From: Siphonodentalium dalli
Lineage: Eukaryota; Mollusca; Scaphopoda; Gadilida; Siphonodentaliidae
NCBI GenBank assembly: GCA_032622095.1
Contig: CP136062.1
Coordinates: forward strand, 159,894,875-159,958,874
Direction of reading: 5' to 3'
DNA length: 64,000 nt
The translations under genes were made by a program, and so were the position numbers. The notes below the pieces were generated by a model that saw nothing but the letters and a program-made list of their open reading frames with translations, was not told the origin of the DNA and ran no database searches. Below, one piece after another: positions 10,501-21,659 of the stretch (its first letter is position 1; each line of letters opens with the position of its first letter).

Positions 10501-12120
10501 TTATTCTGGAATTGATTCAATCGCATCAATAACATCTGATACAGTTTTTCGCTTCTTTTTTCTGTGCTTATAACAATCCTGTGCTACTTTGAACAATATG
10601 TCAACTGTATTCGTTGGCCATGCTCCTGCTGTCGTGTCCAGCATATCAGATATATCATCATCACAGTTCTCTTCAACATGACTTTTTAGGTTTTTCTCAA
10701 CCCGTTGACTGTCATAAACTGGTAAGCCTGTTAGAATTTCAAGAAGGACAACCCCAAAACTATACGAATCCAGCTTAGCCGAAATATCGTAAGTAATAGC
10801 TTCTGGTGCCAGGTAGGCTGGTGTGCCTATCACAAATGTTGTCTCTTTCTCAGTTTTGCCAGAACCACTTGGACCAGCTCTGGCAGTTGCGAAGTCAGCA
10901 ACCTTTGGTGTATAGTCTGAATCTAGAAGGACATTGGCAGTTTTTATGTCTCTGTGTACGACTCCTTTCCCATTAAGAAATGCTATTCCTCGCGCTGTTC
11001 CTTTGACAATTTTCACTCTTATATTCACTGATAAGGACTTTTCATTTGTTTTCTTGGTTAACCTCTCTTCCAGTGATCCATTCGACATGTATTCAGATAC
11101 TAAACATCTTTCATTTTGCTCATTACAGAAACCAAATAGAGAAACTATATTATGGTGTCTGTATTTGGATAGATTAAACAATTCAGTTTCGAAATTCTTG
11201 TCAACATCTGAAGTCATAAGTTCCTCCTTATCTGTCTTCAATCTCTTTATCGCAACTTGGCCAGTCACTTCTTGTTGATTATTCACATCGTAGAAAATCC
11301 CCAGATACACTGTGCCAAATCCACCTGCACCAATAAGCCGCCCTCCATTTTCCAAACTTCTGTCATCAAAATTATTTGTTATGAATAGCAGTTTATTTAA
11401 TGAGACTTTCACTGTTCCAGAAATATCTTCGAAATTTGTTCCTTGTGTATTCTGTTTCTTTTCATCCCCACAAGCAGCCGTAACTTGATCAGATGAGTTG
11501 ATTGATGGAATGCTCTTGTTGTCGTACATTGAAGGCTTTCCGCTATAAGCTGTAATATTTGGAAGGGTCTTCAATAAGCTAGCATTATTATCACTACTTG
11601 TGTCGACACTCTGGTTTTTGAGATTGAACTTAACTTGGTCATAATCTTTGTATGTATTCGAACTTTCCATCAGATTCTGGCATTGTGGACCTTTAAATTG
11701 AGGTTGATTTGACTGGCCATCTGTTTCATTATGCCTAACAGTGTTATTGATGTTCATATTTTTGTGTGTAGTCATATTCATCATGTCTGTAAGACACTGG
11801 ACGGCACCATCAAGTCGTGCTCTCCGCAGAACTGCTATGAGATGCCCAAGAGTCGGATTCTGTGTTCCCCAATCGTCAATCACAAGTCTTGCTGGATCTT
11901 TCCTATTGCCAAAACGTTGTAAATTTTCCATTGTGTATCTAGGATCAAAATCTTCATTGTCGATTGCAAGATTTTCTTCATTCAAAACTTGGGGAATTTC
12001 TGTGGCGAATTTTTCCCAAGCTTTGCCAGTTTCCAGTCTAGCACACATACGATTTATGTAAGAAAATGGAAGCTTCCTCACTTTAGTGTCCATTGTCACC
12101 TGTTGTTTTGGTCTGTTCAT
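10501..12120 (-). CDS. IRAK4: IRAK4-like kinase (death domain + kinase), intronless
   Basis: 539 codons in one uninterrupted frame. Residues about 12-113 form a death domain, with RKLPFSYINRMCARL and the DDWGTQNPTLGHLIAVL helix typical of IRAK4/Pelle. A serine/asparagine-rich linker follows, then a protein kinase domain (about 255-538): Gly-rich loop GAGGFGT from 264, catalytic Lys292 in VAIKRLK, HRD at 389-391 within HRDIKTANVLLD, activation segment with TTFVIGTPAYLAPE, and DSYSFGVVLLEILTGLP. IRAK4 binds MyD88 through its death domain and phosphorylates downstream IRAKs in Toll/IL-1 receptor signalling. Odd points: the magnesium-binding DFG is DFA (409-411), and the gatekeeper position (342) is Ser instead of the Tyr of vertebrate IRAK4. 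The first ATG gives an MNRP start resembling vertebrate IRAK4. A Pelle-like relative is possible, but the domain order fits IRAK4 best. Confidence 0.93.
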   Translation of the reverse strand: MNRPKQQVTMDTKVRKLPFSYINRMCARLETGKAWEKFATEIPQVLNEENLAIDNEDFDPRYTMENLQRFGNRKDPARLVIDDWGTQNPTLGHLIAVLRRARLDGAVQCLTDMMNMTTHKNMNINNTVRHNETDGQSNQPQFKGPQCQNLMESSNTYKDYDQVKFNLKNQSVDTSSDNNASLLKTLPNITAYSGKPSMYDNKSIPSINSSDQVTAACGDEKKQNTQGTNFEDISGTVKVSLNKLLFITNNFDDRSLENGGRLIGAGGFGTVYLGIFYDVNNQQEVTGQVAIKRLKTDKEELMTSDVDKNFETELFNLSKYRHHNIVSLFGFCNEQNERCLVSEYMSNGSLEERLTKKTNEKSLSVNIRVKIVKGTARGIAFLNGKGVVHRDIKTANVLLDSDYTPKVADFATARAGPSGSGKTEKETTFVIGTPAYLAPEAITYDISAKLDSYSFGVVLLEILTGLPVYDSQRVEKNLKSHVEENCDDDISDMLDTTAGAWPTNTVDILFKVAQDCYKHRKKKRKTVSDVIDAIESIPE

Positions 12121-12230
12121 GGTTTGTTCGCTGTGAAATGCAGAAAGAAGACGATAGTTTATTATTTTTGTCGAGTTTTCAGAACCAGGAAGTATCTGTA
12201 ACTAAAAATAGATTCATGGTTTCGGTACGT

Positions 12231-14062
12231 ATAAAAGCCGAACACAACCGAACACAACCGAACATAACCGAACACAAGTCCAAATAATGGGAAATATAAC
12301 GAATAAAGTTCATAGGCATGTGCATTCATGTTCACACTATTACTATACGAAGTTTGGTGGAGTTCGGGCCAATAATAATTGTTTTATTCGATACTTTGTA
12401 AAACGCGTTTTGTGTTCGGCATAGAAAAGCCGAACACAAGTTATAATTTTGTCGTGGATTAGTCTAACGGCTGTCTATAGCTAGGTGATAATTAATATCT
12501 GACATGGTCACTAATCCGAAAGGCTTTAATTGTTGTTGCATGATGGCGGTATCTCACCTATTGTAGTTCAGTGTTTTGACAAATAGTTTCAGTGTTTATT
12601 GGCGCCTACTATTATAGAAACATGCTTTTGATAGGCCCCGTCGTGAAAGACAACAATTGTAAAAACGTTGAGTGACAAATAAGTTTTCCCGCTAGTACAC
12701 ATACCTTATGCACTCGTCACATGAAGCAAAACTTGGTGTAAACAATATTTATACACAATACAAAACAAGATGAATATTTTACAAAAATGCTAATGGGTGA
12801 TTATGGGTGATTGGAAAGGGATGAGACAACAAGCCTGTTGTGGCTTTTTTGTAAGTCCTCTCCCAAAACTTGACGAGAAACATGAGTAGGACTGAGAGTC
12901 AAGAAAAGGTGAGCGAATAAGTTGGTAAATGTTTTAACAGTGAGAAAGGTCTCCTGGTATACAATAGACAAATGCTTAATTTACGAAGAGGTCGCAAACA
13001 TGCAGACATGTCATAACCAATAATTACAAAAATAAATATTTATGTAACTTCATGGAAAGGCTACAACTCAAAGTGTTTAACGTTTGACGATACCGAAAAA
13101 CGGGGCTATTGCCAAGAAGCCATGTCAGACAAAAAGAGTAAAGACATGCAAAACTAGATCAATCAACCCCAGCAAACGTCAAAAAGTATCTTGAGCGCAA
13201 AATAAATAATCTTCATTCCTTTCATATCACATTCCTGTCACATCAGACACATTTTTGAAAATAAAATAAGATCTTAAATTCATGCATATCAGACTTTTAA
13301 AAAGATACAATACGAAACGCTCTTTATTCGTATTCAACATATTTACTACTTCTTAGAAGTCCGGGGCGTGCTGATATGTTCGCATTTGTCCAGTATGATC
13401 CATCTAAACTACCATATTGTACGAATGTACTTGTAATAATAACGGGGTGGGGATAAAACATTTTAGTGAGAATGCAGACGAAAATGGACAACAATACGTT
13501 TTTCTCGCGAATAAAGCCTGCCAAATCCCATCTGGCAGATATTACTTATCACCTATCAGCGGATAAACTAATCCACGAGACAGAAGTTTGTGTTCGGCTT
13601 TTCTATGCCGAACACAAACGCGTTATACAAAACATCTAACAAAACACTCATTATTGAAGCAAACTCCACCAAACTTCGTATATATAGTAATAGGTTGAAC
13701 GTGAATACATATGTCTGAATTTACAAGGTGGTCGTATATTTAGTAGACTCTAACTCTATATAGAGTTATATATCTCAAACGCCAGCTAACGCCACATCTA
13801 TGTGTTAATTAATTACCGGTGACTGCATGAGTGTCGAACATAAGCTAGCTAGCTTGTGTTCGGCTTTTCTATGCCGAACACTAAACGCGTCTTACAAAAT
13901 ATCGAATAAAACACTTATTATTGGCCCAAACTCCACCAAACTTCGTATATTAATAGTGTGAACATGAATACACATGCCTATGAACTTTATTCATGAACTT
14001 TCCCATTATTTGTACTTGTGTTCGGTTATGTTCGGTTGTGTTCGGTTGTGTTCGGCTTTTAT
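12231..14062. mobile_element. Foldback element with CCGAACACAA iterons, upstream of IRAK4
   Basis: The terminal inverted repeats are about 205 bp (12231-12440 and 13856-14062). The extreme ends are ATAAAAGCCGAACACAACC-type sequence followed by 3-4 tandem CCGAACACAA units. Inner blocks contain CAAACTCCACCAAACTTCGT and the hairpin GTGTTCGGCTTTTCTATGCC. A third arm-like copy lies at 13588-13730, and an inner inverted repeat (about 12455-12500 versus 13540-13585) suggests nesting. The left end sits about 110 bp upstream of the IRAK4 start codon, so any proximal promoter lies in or beside it. No transposase frame. Confidence 0.75.
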
Positions 14063-14404
14063 GAGCTCCCCATGTTTTTCCCCAACACGTCATTTCGAAA
14101 AATGCCCAATGAAAATTGAGCTTATAGCTGTATTTCGGAATGAGATGAGTGGATAACTCTCTTGACTTCCGCTTTGATTTGTTGTTTTGCGGAATTAAGC
14201 ACGTGGTCTAAATCATTCATGAACTTATTTCTACCGGTATCTTCAAATTGATTTCGATCCAACAATAAGAAAAAGAAGAGTCTAGTATGTTTCTTCCTTT
14301 TGAAACTTACCGTATTTCAGCAAATTATATTCTGACCCAACATTCGAATTTTTGAAGTTGAACTTAAATTTGAAATTCAAAGTTGTTGGACCCACAGCTC
14401 AGGT
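14063..14404. other. Intergenic, no gene seen
   Basis: AT-rich, no recognisable coding or repeat content. Confidence 0.4.
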
Positions 14405-14562
14405 TAGTCCAACAAATTAGACTATTCAGATTAAGATATAATTTAATATTTTGACATTTACGATTATCTCCATCCTTATAAGGAATTATGAGGAATTAAG
14501 ATAACATAAATGTCCAAATATTAAAATATATCTTAATCCGAATCGTCTAATTTGTTGAACTA
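14405..14562. mobile_element. Small palindromic MITE
   Basis: Inverted repeat with ends TAGTCCAACAAATTAGAC and GTCTAATTTGTTGAACTA; arms AT-rich (AGATATAATTTAATATTTTG and its inverse). Confidence 0.7.
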
Positions 14563-14639
14563 GCCCGGGGGGTTATAAGTTATAGACGATTGGTACCTTG
14601 GACGTTTCGTACCCACGGGTCGATTGGTACCTGGACGTG

Positions 14640-15012
14640 GAATGGGAAATCGGTGGCCGAGAGGTAGCGTACTGGTCTCTCATGCTATCGTACCGGGGAT
14701 CGCAACCTGGTCAGGGTGTTCTGACAAAAATCAGAACTCGGTCAGATACCAAGTTTGTCAGGCTGAAAAGTCTCATTCGAGACTTCACCCCATTACAACA
14801 CTTGTCCAGGTATGTTGTCGTGGGTGCAGTACGCTGTCCGATCGGGCGCGGACATTAATGGCTGACCCGTGTACACGCCTCGGTGTGTGCACGTTAAAGA
14901 ACGCTACTGGAGTCACCACAGGGTTATAAAGTTACTCGACCGTGGTAGCACCTGGACCTCCACATAATCGTCAGCACATTAAGGGCGATGGAGTATCAAG
15001 TAGATAGATAGA
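14640..15012 (+). mobile_element. tRNA-derived SINE
   Basis: The head has a pol III A box (TGGCCGAGAGGTAGCGTAC) and, about 35 bp on, a B box-like GGGATCGCAACCTG. A body with GTGCACGTTAAAGAACGC follows, as in invertebrate SINEs, and the tail is (TAGA)n. It is too long and too diverged to be a tRNA gene. Inserted between GGTACC iterons of the Mutator-like element. Confidence 0.7.
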
Positions 15013-15667
15013 CGTTTCGTACCCTGTGGACGATTGGTACCATTTCAGTGTGGATGATTGGTACCATATAAAATTGTGTTACTTATATTTAAAGTTACTT
15101 GTGATAGTGTTTTACAGTTTTATTGGAATATATCATATTTATCATATACAGTATTAAACTGACGACAAATAACAACAAATCAAGTGAAAACAAAAGAAAA
15201 CAATATTATATAGTAGCACACTGTTTAAATTATGATCTATCAGTCTAATTTAAGAAAGTTGTCGATATAGTACAGTACCGGTACTATGATATACCCGTAG
15301 ATACACACAACAATATTAAAAGAAAACAAGTGCAACGATAAAACACTTAGATATCAATTCATGGCAACATATACATGTATAACTGATTTACAACGACGAA
15401 GAAGCTTTTGGTGCGAAGAGTTTGGAGCATGATGTTAGCAGCTGGCTAGTGGAAAGTCGCTTGGATCCATCTTCATATTCAGCCCAAAGCGTGAAGAGTT
15501 GTGCCTGGTTTTTCCGATGTCGGAGCCTCTGTTACTGCTTCAATTTATTTTCACCAACGACCTTGACGTTTATGTCAGTGATCACAGTCTCGTTGAATAA
15601 CTGGGGTATCAGGATGTAGAATGGGATGTTGCTGTTTGCCCTTACCAAATTTCCCTACCCTAATTTC

Positions 15668-16174
15668 TCATGAGTTTCTCCTGTGGACCATTCGGTACTT
15701 AACCATATCGAATTCGCAGTTGCGGGTGTCTTTTGGTCGTCGTTTCTGTCGATTTTGATTTATTTGTCGGATGAGATTTTGTGGCTTTGGTAGGTCGATG
15801 TTCGGATCAACCTGAAACTCTGCTTGGAGGATGCCTTCTTCTATCGTTGATGCTGGAATAAACATATTGTCATCATCGCTGGCCTTCACTCTAGCTTTGG
15901 TTGACATTCGGATGGATGCGATGTTATCGGGTGCGTGGTTATGGTACTGTGGGCCAGGGCTGAAGACTTGGTCCTTCTGGGATACAGTTGCTCGACATGG
16001 ATCACTGTTAGAACGATGGGAGCACCACCAATATTTTGATGCTGTTGTCTGTCCTTTCATCGTATAACTGTACCCGTCGGATGACAATAACATGGGTTTT
16101 CCTCTCTTCGTGCCTCTGTCAATCACAGTGAACGGATGTGTGTCGTCGTCGACCACTCTAGAATTATCCGCCAA
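15668..16174 (-). CDS. FLYWCH zinc-finger protein of a Mutator-like element (fragment)
   Basis: 168 codons. Residues about 12-82 form a FLYWCH-type zinc finger: FTVIDRGTKRGKPMLLSSDG, then YSYTMKG, WWCSHRSNSDPCRATV and a final HNHAPD pair, giving the Cys-Cys-His-His order. The rest is polar and ends in a basic stretch with RQINQNRQKRRPKDTR. In transposons this domain precedes a Mutator-like transposase and probably binds the element ends; here the frame stops before any DDE domain. It lies between GGTACC iterons that look like its cognate ends. Probably a relic; expression is unknown. Confidence 0.65.
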   Translation of the reverse strand: MADNSRVVDDDTHPFTVIDRGTKRGKPMLLSSDGYSYTMKGQTTASKYWWCSHRSNSDPCRATVSQKDQVFSPGPQYHNHAPDNIASIRMSTKARVKASDDDNMFIPASTIEEGILQAEFQVDPNIDLPKPQNLIRQINQNRQKRRPKDTRNCEFDMVKYRMVHRRNS

Positions 16175-16780
16175 TTTATATATTCTTTATTGTGAGTTAT
16201 CATTGTGAAAACATTTTAATTTTGATCCACGACCAGTTATCCTCAGATCAAATCCTGGTGATTACAACTCGGTGATTACAGCTCGTTAGTGATTAAGAAT
16301 CAAGACACCTTTATGATTTATCGCTAGCTAAAACAAACACGCGCTGTGGCCAAACAATTCACCGCATAACCAATCATAAAGGAAAGATATTGGGCCTGTA
16401 CGTTGCTGCAAAAGTTACAAATATTGACATTAAAGACTCACCAAAGAGATAAATAAGTATACTAAGATTAATACAATATTCACTTATTCATTTTATGTAG
16501 ATGTGTTAGAGGCCAATTTATATTATAATCGTAATTATCTAAGGCTATTTTACACTTAAATCTTCTGCAAAAAGGTCCAATTGTCTACAGAAAGTCAAAC
16601 TACTGATATAACACCATAATATATACATATATATTCGTAAAACATTAAATAAATCATCTGGTACCAATCGTCTTCCCTGCCTTGGTACCAAACGTCCAAA
16701 CCAGACTGGTACCAATCTTCCCGTGGGTACAAAATATCCAGGTACCAATCATCCAAGGTACCAATCGTCTTGTTTCCCCA

Positions 16781-17790
16781 GGGGGTGTATTGGAATCTGT
16801 ATTGTGTTTTCCAACAGCAGACCACCAATGGTGTATTCCCATCAGTGTTGTTCTATGTTTGCGAATGACAGGTTACCAAGACCGAATACCATGAAACTGT
16901 CCTCGGCGAATCGAACACCTGAGAACTGGTGCGGGAACACTGTGCATGTGACATCATGTTTGCAGGTCTAGATTCTTACTCCCTGAATTCTGGAAGTGAA
17001 AATCCAAACTTGCGAACATGTTCTTGGTCTAGCTTTTCTTGGCCTGTTCTCTGGTGTTTGGGTCACCAAGAGCTTATTCGCAACCTGGTCATGGTCTTCT
17101 GTCTTGGTAACAGGTCTGTTCAGTTGCAAACAAACATGATCACCAATCCGAATAAACCCCAAGATGTGACACGGGTGTCACTATGAATTGAAACAATGAA
17201 AACAAGCCCGAAACATACCAAGAAGATGTTCTCCTTTCTGGATTCTCATTCCCCGGTTATCTGGGAGTGAAAATCCAACTCCGCAAACATGACATCACAG
17301 TGTTTGTGGCTAGTTCTCGGTGTTTGAGTCACCAAGAACCTGTTTGCGGTATTCATAATTGGTTCTTGAAGATTTGGATACTGATAACTGGTCACAAATA
17401 CCGTGATACCATCCTGTTCGGGGGTTTGGTTTCTCGTCAATCCCTGAAAACTGGTGATAATACTAACATGTTCGTGGTGTTCAAATCATCACTTGAGTGA
17501 TGAAAAAGGCTTGTGCTGTCTGTACCAGGCCTTCCTGCAGGGTGGTCACCCTGGTTTGTGCAACTGACTTAGAATTCCAACCCAAGAGGCATGAATGGTG
17601 GATGGTGTTGCTGGTCTGTTCTTGCTATTTGAACCAATTGCAGATCACGTCTTGGTGCATTGTCCACCCCTTGCCCTTAGTTGAATCCTGCACAATTACA
17701 TAATTTATATTTGGAAAAGTACCCTTGAGTACCGTACTTCGCAACCCCTGGGTCCACCATTTGAAAATTGAGATCACATTTTAATTGCCA
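16781..17790. repeat. Intergenic with degenerate direct repeat
   Basis: No gene. Two diverged copies of a ~280-bp unit share GTGAAAATCCAA, GCGAACATG and GTGTTTGGGTCACCAAGA-like blocks (about 16930-17110 and 17255-17345). The short frames here have no protein-like features. Confidence 0.45.
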
Positions 17791-18207
17791 GAATGAGGTC
17801 CCCAGAGGGTGAATTTAGTGATGCTATCCTGCACAGTGGGCTAGCATCACCAAATTCACCCTCTGGGGACCTCATTCTGCTCAGGCATCATCTTCTGGGA
17901 AATATCTTTAGTCTCAAATTAACATTGTTTTTAGTTACTTTTTCCCTTCTGAGAAGTATCTATATCCCCTATTTTGCAGAAGATAAAATGCAATCGAGGT
18001 GACTAATGGGTGAACATTACCAACTTCAACTGCCCAAGGAAACTCAATCTGATCCTAGGTCTCCCATAGCAGTTGAGGCCTAAGCAGAACTGGGATTCCC
18101 AGATTGTAAATTTGCTGATACTTGCCAGCCATGCGGGAAAGTGTCACTAAATTCACCCTCTGGGTACCTCATTCTGCAAATGACAGCCACACAATTTGCA
18201 GGCTTGC
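17791..18207. mobile_element. Hairpin MITE family A copy
   Basis: First hairpin at 17791-17882, second (diverged) at about 18085-18178. The right end is ACACAATTTGCAGGCTTG; the extreme left end has been lost. Confidence 0.75.
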
Positions 18208-19108
18208 CAAAGAAGGTGAATGTCAATAAACCCCTTGATGACAGGGTTGATAAATTGTTAACAACTGTAACTACACATAGGCTTAGTAATCAGCCACTGA
18301 ATTAAGTTTTATTCAAATCTGCTTTATTGAACCACCAAGACGTACATGATCTTCGCCCAGTCTGAGTAAACTCATACCTAAATATTCATTACAACATTTC
18401 AAATATAGAGTCAACGTTCACCCAGACTGATCTTCGCCCAACATGGAGACTATTCTTTACAGACCAGGAATGCATGTTGCTGGATATTTATTATCTGTAC
18501 ATTGAACCAATTATTTTGAGACTTAAGAATTTCAACCCACTAATCTGTTCTTGGAGCTTGAGTCATTAGGTGTTTACATGTAGCTCTTATTGAATCAATT
18601 CTAATCCACCTTAAAACAGCGAAAACATACCGCGAATAGACCTGTCACCTGTCATTTCACCCCTCACGTTCATTGACATATATTGACATGTGGTTTTAAA
18701 TTTTATTGAAAACTAAAATACTCTTTCTTTAAAATAACAAGCTTATTTAAGTTCCAGCCAGGAACGTGGTGGCAGCAGGGGGCAGAGTGGGGGGGGGGTC
18801 GTTTTTTTATATTCATTCAATATTCCAAATTCCAATCAGTATTTGTGAAATTAGTTGTTTTCAGACAATATGTCAAATATTTTCACATGTTTCAATAGCT
18901 ATCAGTTGGAGATTTTCAACCATAGGGAGTATTATTAAGTTGGCAATTTCCAACGGCTGGAAAGTTTGAGGTACATGTAGCAAGGGCTTTCAAGAAATTT
19001 CAAACAGCTTCGATCTAGAGGGTGATGTTAACACTAGTGGTGTAGGGAAGTGTATTTTAAATTTTACACTGGACACCCCCTCCCCAACAGAGACCATCTA
19101 GCCATGAC
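18208..19108. other. Intergenic, no gene seen
   Basis: AT-rich with a poly-G tract at about 18789-18798. No coding signal or recognisable repeat. Confidence 0.4.
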
Positions 19109-19509
19109 CAGGCCTGAGAACATGGTGCTGGACATTTACAGAATGAGGTCCCCAGAGGATGAATTTAGTGACATTACCCAACACTGTTGGCTAGGATCAC
19201 TAAATTCACCCTCTGAGGACCTCAATCTTCTTAGGCCTCAACTTCCCTGGAAAGTATCTTTATTATCAAATTAACATGTTTTATAGTTTCTTTAGAATAA
19301 TTCTTTTTCTTTGTTAGTTTAGTTTCTCTATATCCCCAATTGGTAGACCACGCATTGCATAATCAAGGTCCCCAATAAATGCATACACATCATAATATTG
19401 ATTATTCACCATCTGGGAAACTTAAATCTGATTCTAGGTCTCCTATAGCAGATGAGACCATGAGGAATGAGGTCCCCAGAGGATGAATCGCTAAATTCTG
19501 CAAATGACC
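19109..19509. mobile_element. Hairpin MITE family A copy, right-truncated
   Basis: The left end is CAGGCCTGAGAACATGGTGC, followed by a complete hairpin (about 19139-19230) and the shared T-rich core. The right hairpin is collapsed to GAGGTCCCCAGAGGATGAA followed by TTCTGCAAATGACCAG. Confidence 0.75.
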
Positions 19510-21174
19510 AGTGGGGGGTCTGCAAAAAAATAGCACATATAGGGCCCAAAAAGTTTTTTTCCGACCTCGAGGGACCCACCACCCCATTTTTGCAACAACA
19601 AAAAAAAATTTCCTCTAAAATTTTGGGGACCCACCCCCCGTTTCTCATGTTTTTATCATAATTTCAGAGGTTTTTTTTAGCCGTTCTTCAATAACTGTGT
19701 TAACTGCCTTACTAATTGGTTAACACAGATCAGAAAAACGAAAAATATACTGTATTTCCATGTGTTTCCTGGTGTTTTCAGTATCTAACAACAATATTAA
19801 TTAAGCATTGTGTAGGTACACTATATGTCACAAATTGCCCTAGACCCCATTATAGCCTTAATATATTGAGTGTGTTGTGTCTGACAGAGAACACTGGCCA
19901 GTGTAAATAGTGGTAAACAGGTCAGGGGTTCCACAATTATATGTGCATGATCAAAGAACTCTTTAGTCTTATCCAACAGGATGGGGTGGGGAGGGGAATT
20001 GTTTTTTGGTTATGTATACACATAGATATATGGTTATTATACTGCCCGATATTAGTTGGCGGGTATATAGTTGACGTCTCGAGCCGTCTGTCCGTACAAA
20101 CATTTTGAATTTTAACTCAAGAGTCAGTTGTCATATTTGATGCCCTATGACATGGTGACGGACCAGAAATGGGGTACGAATATGCATAATATCGCGGGTT
20201 GTGACCACCAATGCCTACCAGAGTTATGGGCCCTGTTCGACTTTATGAAATTCAGTCCATACAAAGTTTTTGCAATATAAGTTAAGTGTCGGTTTTCAAA
20301 TTTTGATGTGGTTTGGTATGGTGATAGACCAGAATGAAGAATTGAATGTCATTTCTCAATGCATCTGAATGCATCACATTATTTCAGTTCATCTATTTGT
20401 AAGTGATAACAGTATACAATTAGTATTTTAGTTTCGTCTTGTTGAGCAGTAAAGCTCCCAGATGAAGTTCGGAAATTCAATGAGAATAGCGTCACCTTCA
20501 TTTGGGATTGTCTGAGCAGTAAACAGTAATGTCATTCATCATAACCAATTCAGTTTTATTTGGATAATTGTTGCAAATTAACATTACTTGCAATCATTCA
20601 AGATGAGAAATAACCAGAAGGAATGAATTTGATTACATGCCAGAACAAGACAGTATTTCAGACATTAGAAATTTATGAGATACCCTTTTCAATTTCATGT
20701 TATGCAACAATCAGGTTAATGATATCTACTAGTAGTCATCATTGAGTATTCACCATGTAGTATCCAATTTGTGATAAGAGTTTTTTTGTTTTATTACTTT
20801 TATTCAGATAATACAACTGGGTAATATATTAATTTTGTTACTAAATATTTCTTCCGTTGATCATAAGTTTCCTGAACGTTAATACGGTGGTCCACTGTGA
20901 AGTGGTCCGGGATACTGTGAAATCCAGAATGTTGCTAAATCTGAGGATAAAGAGTCACTTTAGCTGCCTATATAGCCCTATACCAACAAGCATTGTACTA
21001 ACATGCTTACAAACAACATTACATGGTCAGTACTTGTAAATTGTTTGAAAAAAACCCATTTTGGAAAAAAATTACAAGCACCATTTTTTCCGCCTCTGGA
21101 CCACCCACCCACCCCGACCCTATATACGGAATTTTTTTGCAGACCCCCCCCACCCTTTATTTCAGACCTCATTT
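19510..21174. other. Intergenic upstream of NOP14
   Basis: No gene seen. At about 20060-20350 are two or three units of the dispersed GTCTGTCCG ... GAGTTATGGGCCC repeat family. Two homopolymer-rich blocks at about 19515-19640 and 21040-21150 resemble each other (CCCAAAAAGTTTTTTTCC-like and polyA/polyC runs). A promoter for NOP14 could lie here, but I see no clear core element. Confidence 0.4.
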
Positions 21175-21633
21175 GTTACCCGCCATATCAAATCCAGTCG
21201 TAAGTCGGGATTTTTTTTACCCTGTGCCAATGCATTCTCTTATATATGCGAGTCGACCATAGGTCGCCTCACAATATATAAGAGAATGCATTGGCTTAAT
21301 AAATTTTTACAATTTTAATAATTTTTTCTTGTATTCTTTAACAATTTTATAATTTCACCCATACAGAGCCCCAGACAAACATGAGCAGACGACACTCTTC
21401 TGTATGCTTCTATATATGTGTGGGGCTCCCTGCAGGGTAATGGATGTTTTTTATTTTATGTCCTAAAAATTGTAAGAAAGATTTATTTAAAAAAAATGAT
21501 AAAAAATTGTTAGGCCAATGCATTCTCTTATATATGCGAGGCGACCTATGGTCGACTCGCATATATAAGAGAATACATTGGCACAGGGTAAAAAAAATCC
21601 CGACTTCCGACTGGATTTGATATGGCGGGTCAC
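21175..21633. mobile_element. Hairpin MITE family B, complete copy, 26 bp before NOP14 ATG
   Basis: Outer inverted repeats GTTACCCGCCATATCAAATC and its complement, then CGGGATTTTTTTTACCCTG, then a hairpin at each end (21225-21297 and 21514-21587). The core contains AGCCCCAGACAAACATGAGC and CCCTGCAGG. The same outer repeat flanks the element at 45594-46930. The right end is 26 bp before the NOP14 start codon, so the element makes up the proximal 5' flank or the end of a 5' UTR intron. Confidence 0.85.
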
Positions 21634-21640
21634 ATTTCAG

Positions 21641-21655
21641 CATATTCTCTTGCAG
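21641..21655 (+). promoter_or_regulatory. Possible 3' splice site just before NOP14 ATG
   Basis: CATATTCTCTTGCAG directly precedes GAAC-ATG. It has the pyrimidine tract and CAG of an acceptor, so NOP14 may have an upstream non-coding exon spliced here. If so, the MITE at 21175-21633 is intronic rather than promoter. Confidence 0.4.
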
Positions 21656-21659
21656 GAAC

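Larger units (their letters stand above)
14576..16780. mobile_element. Mutator-like element with GGTACC iteron ends
   Basis: Both ends are built of tandem units of the type GACGATTGGTACC (14580-14640 and 15007-15065 on the left; the inverse form GGTACCAATCGTC, several units, at 16658-16772 on the right). Between them is a FLYWCH zinc-finger frame (15668-16174), a domain often found in Mutator-like transposases. The catalytic transposase region is missing, so it is a deletion derivative. A SINE (about 14640-15010) is inserted in the left end. Confidence 0.65.

Noticed and set aside
10934-12287. Plus-strand frames opposite IRAK4
   Set aside because: Shadows of the minus-strand coding sequence without protein-like features.
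14655-14730. tRNA gene on the plus strand
   Set aside because: A and B boxes are present but the arms do not fold properly and a long SINE body with (TAGA)n tail follows.
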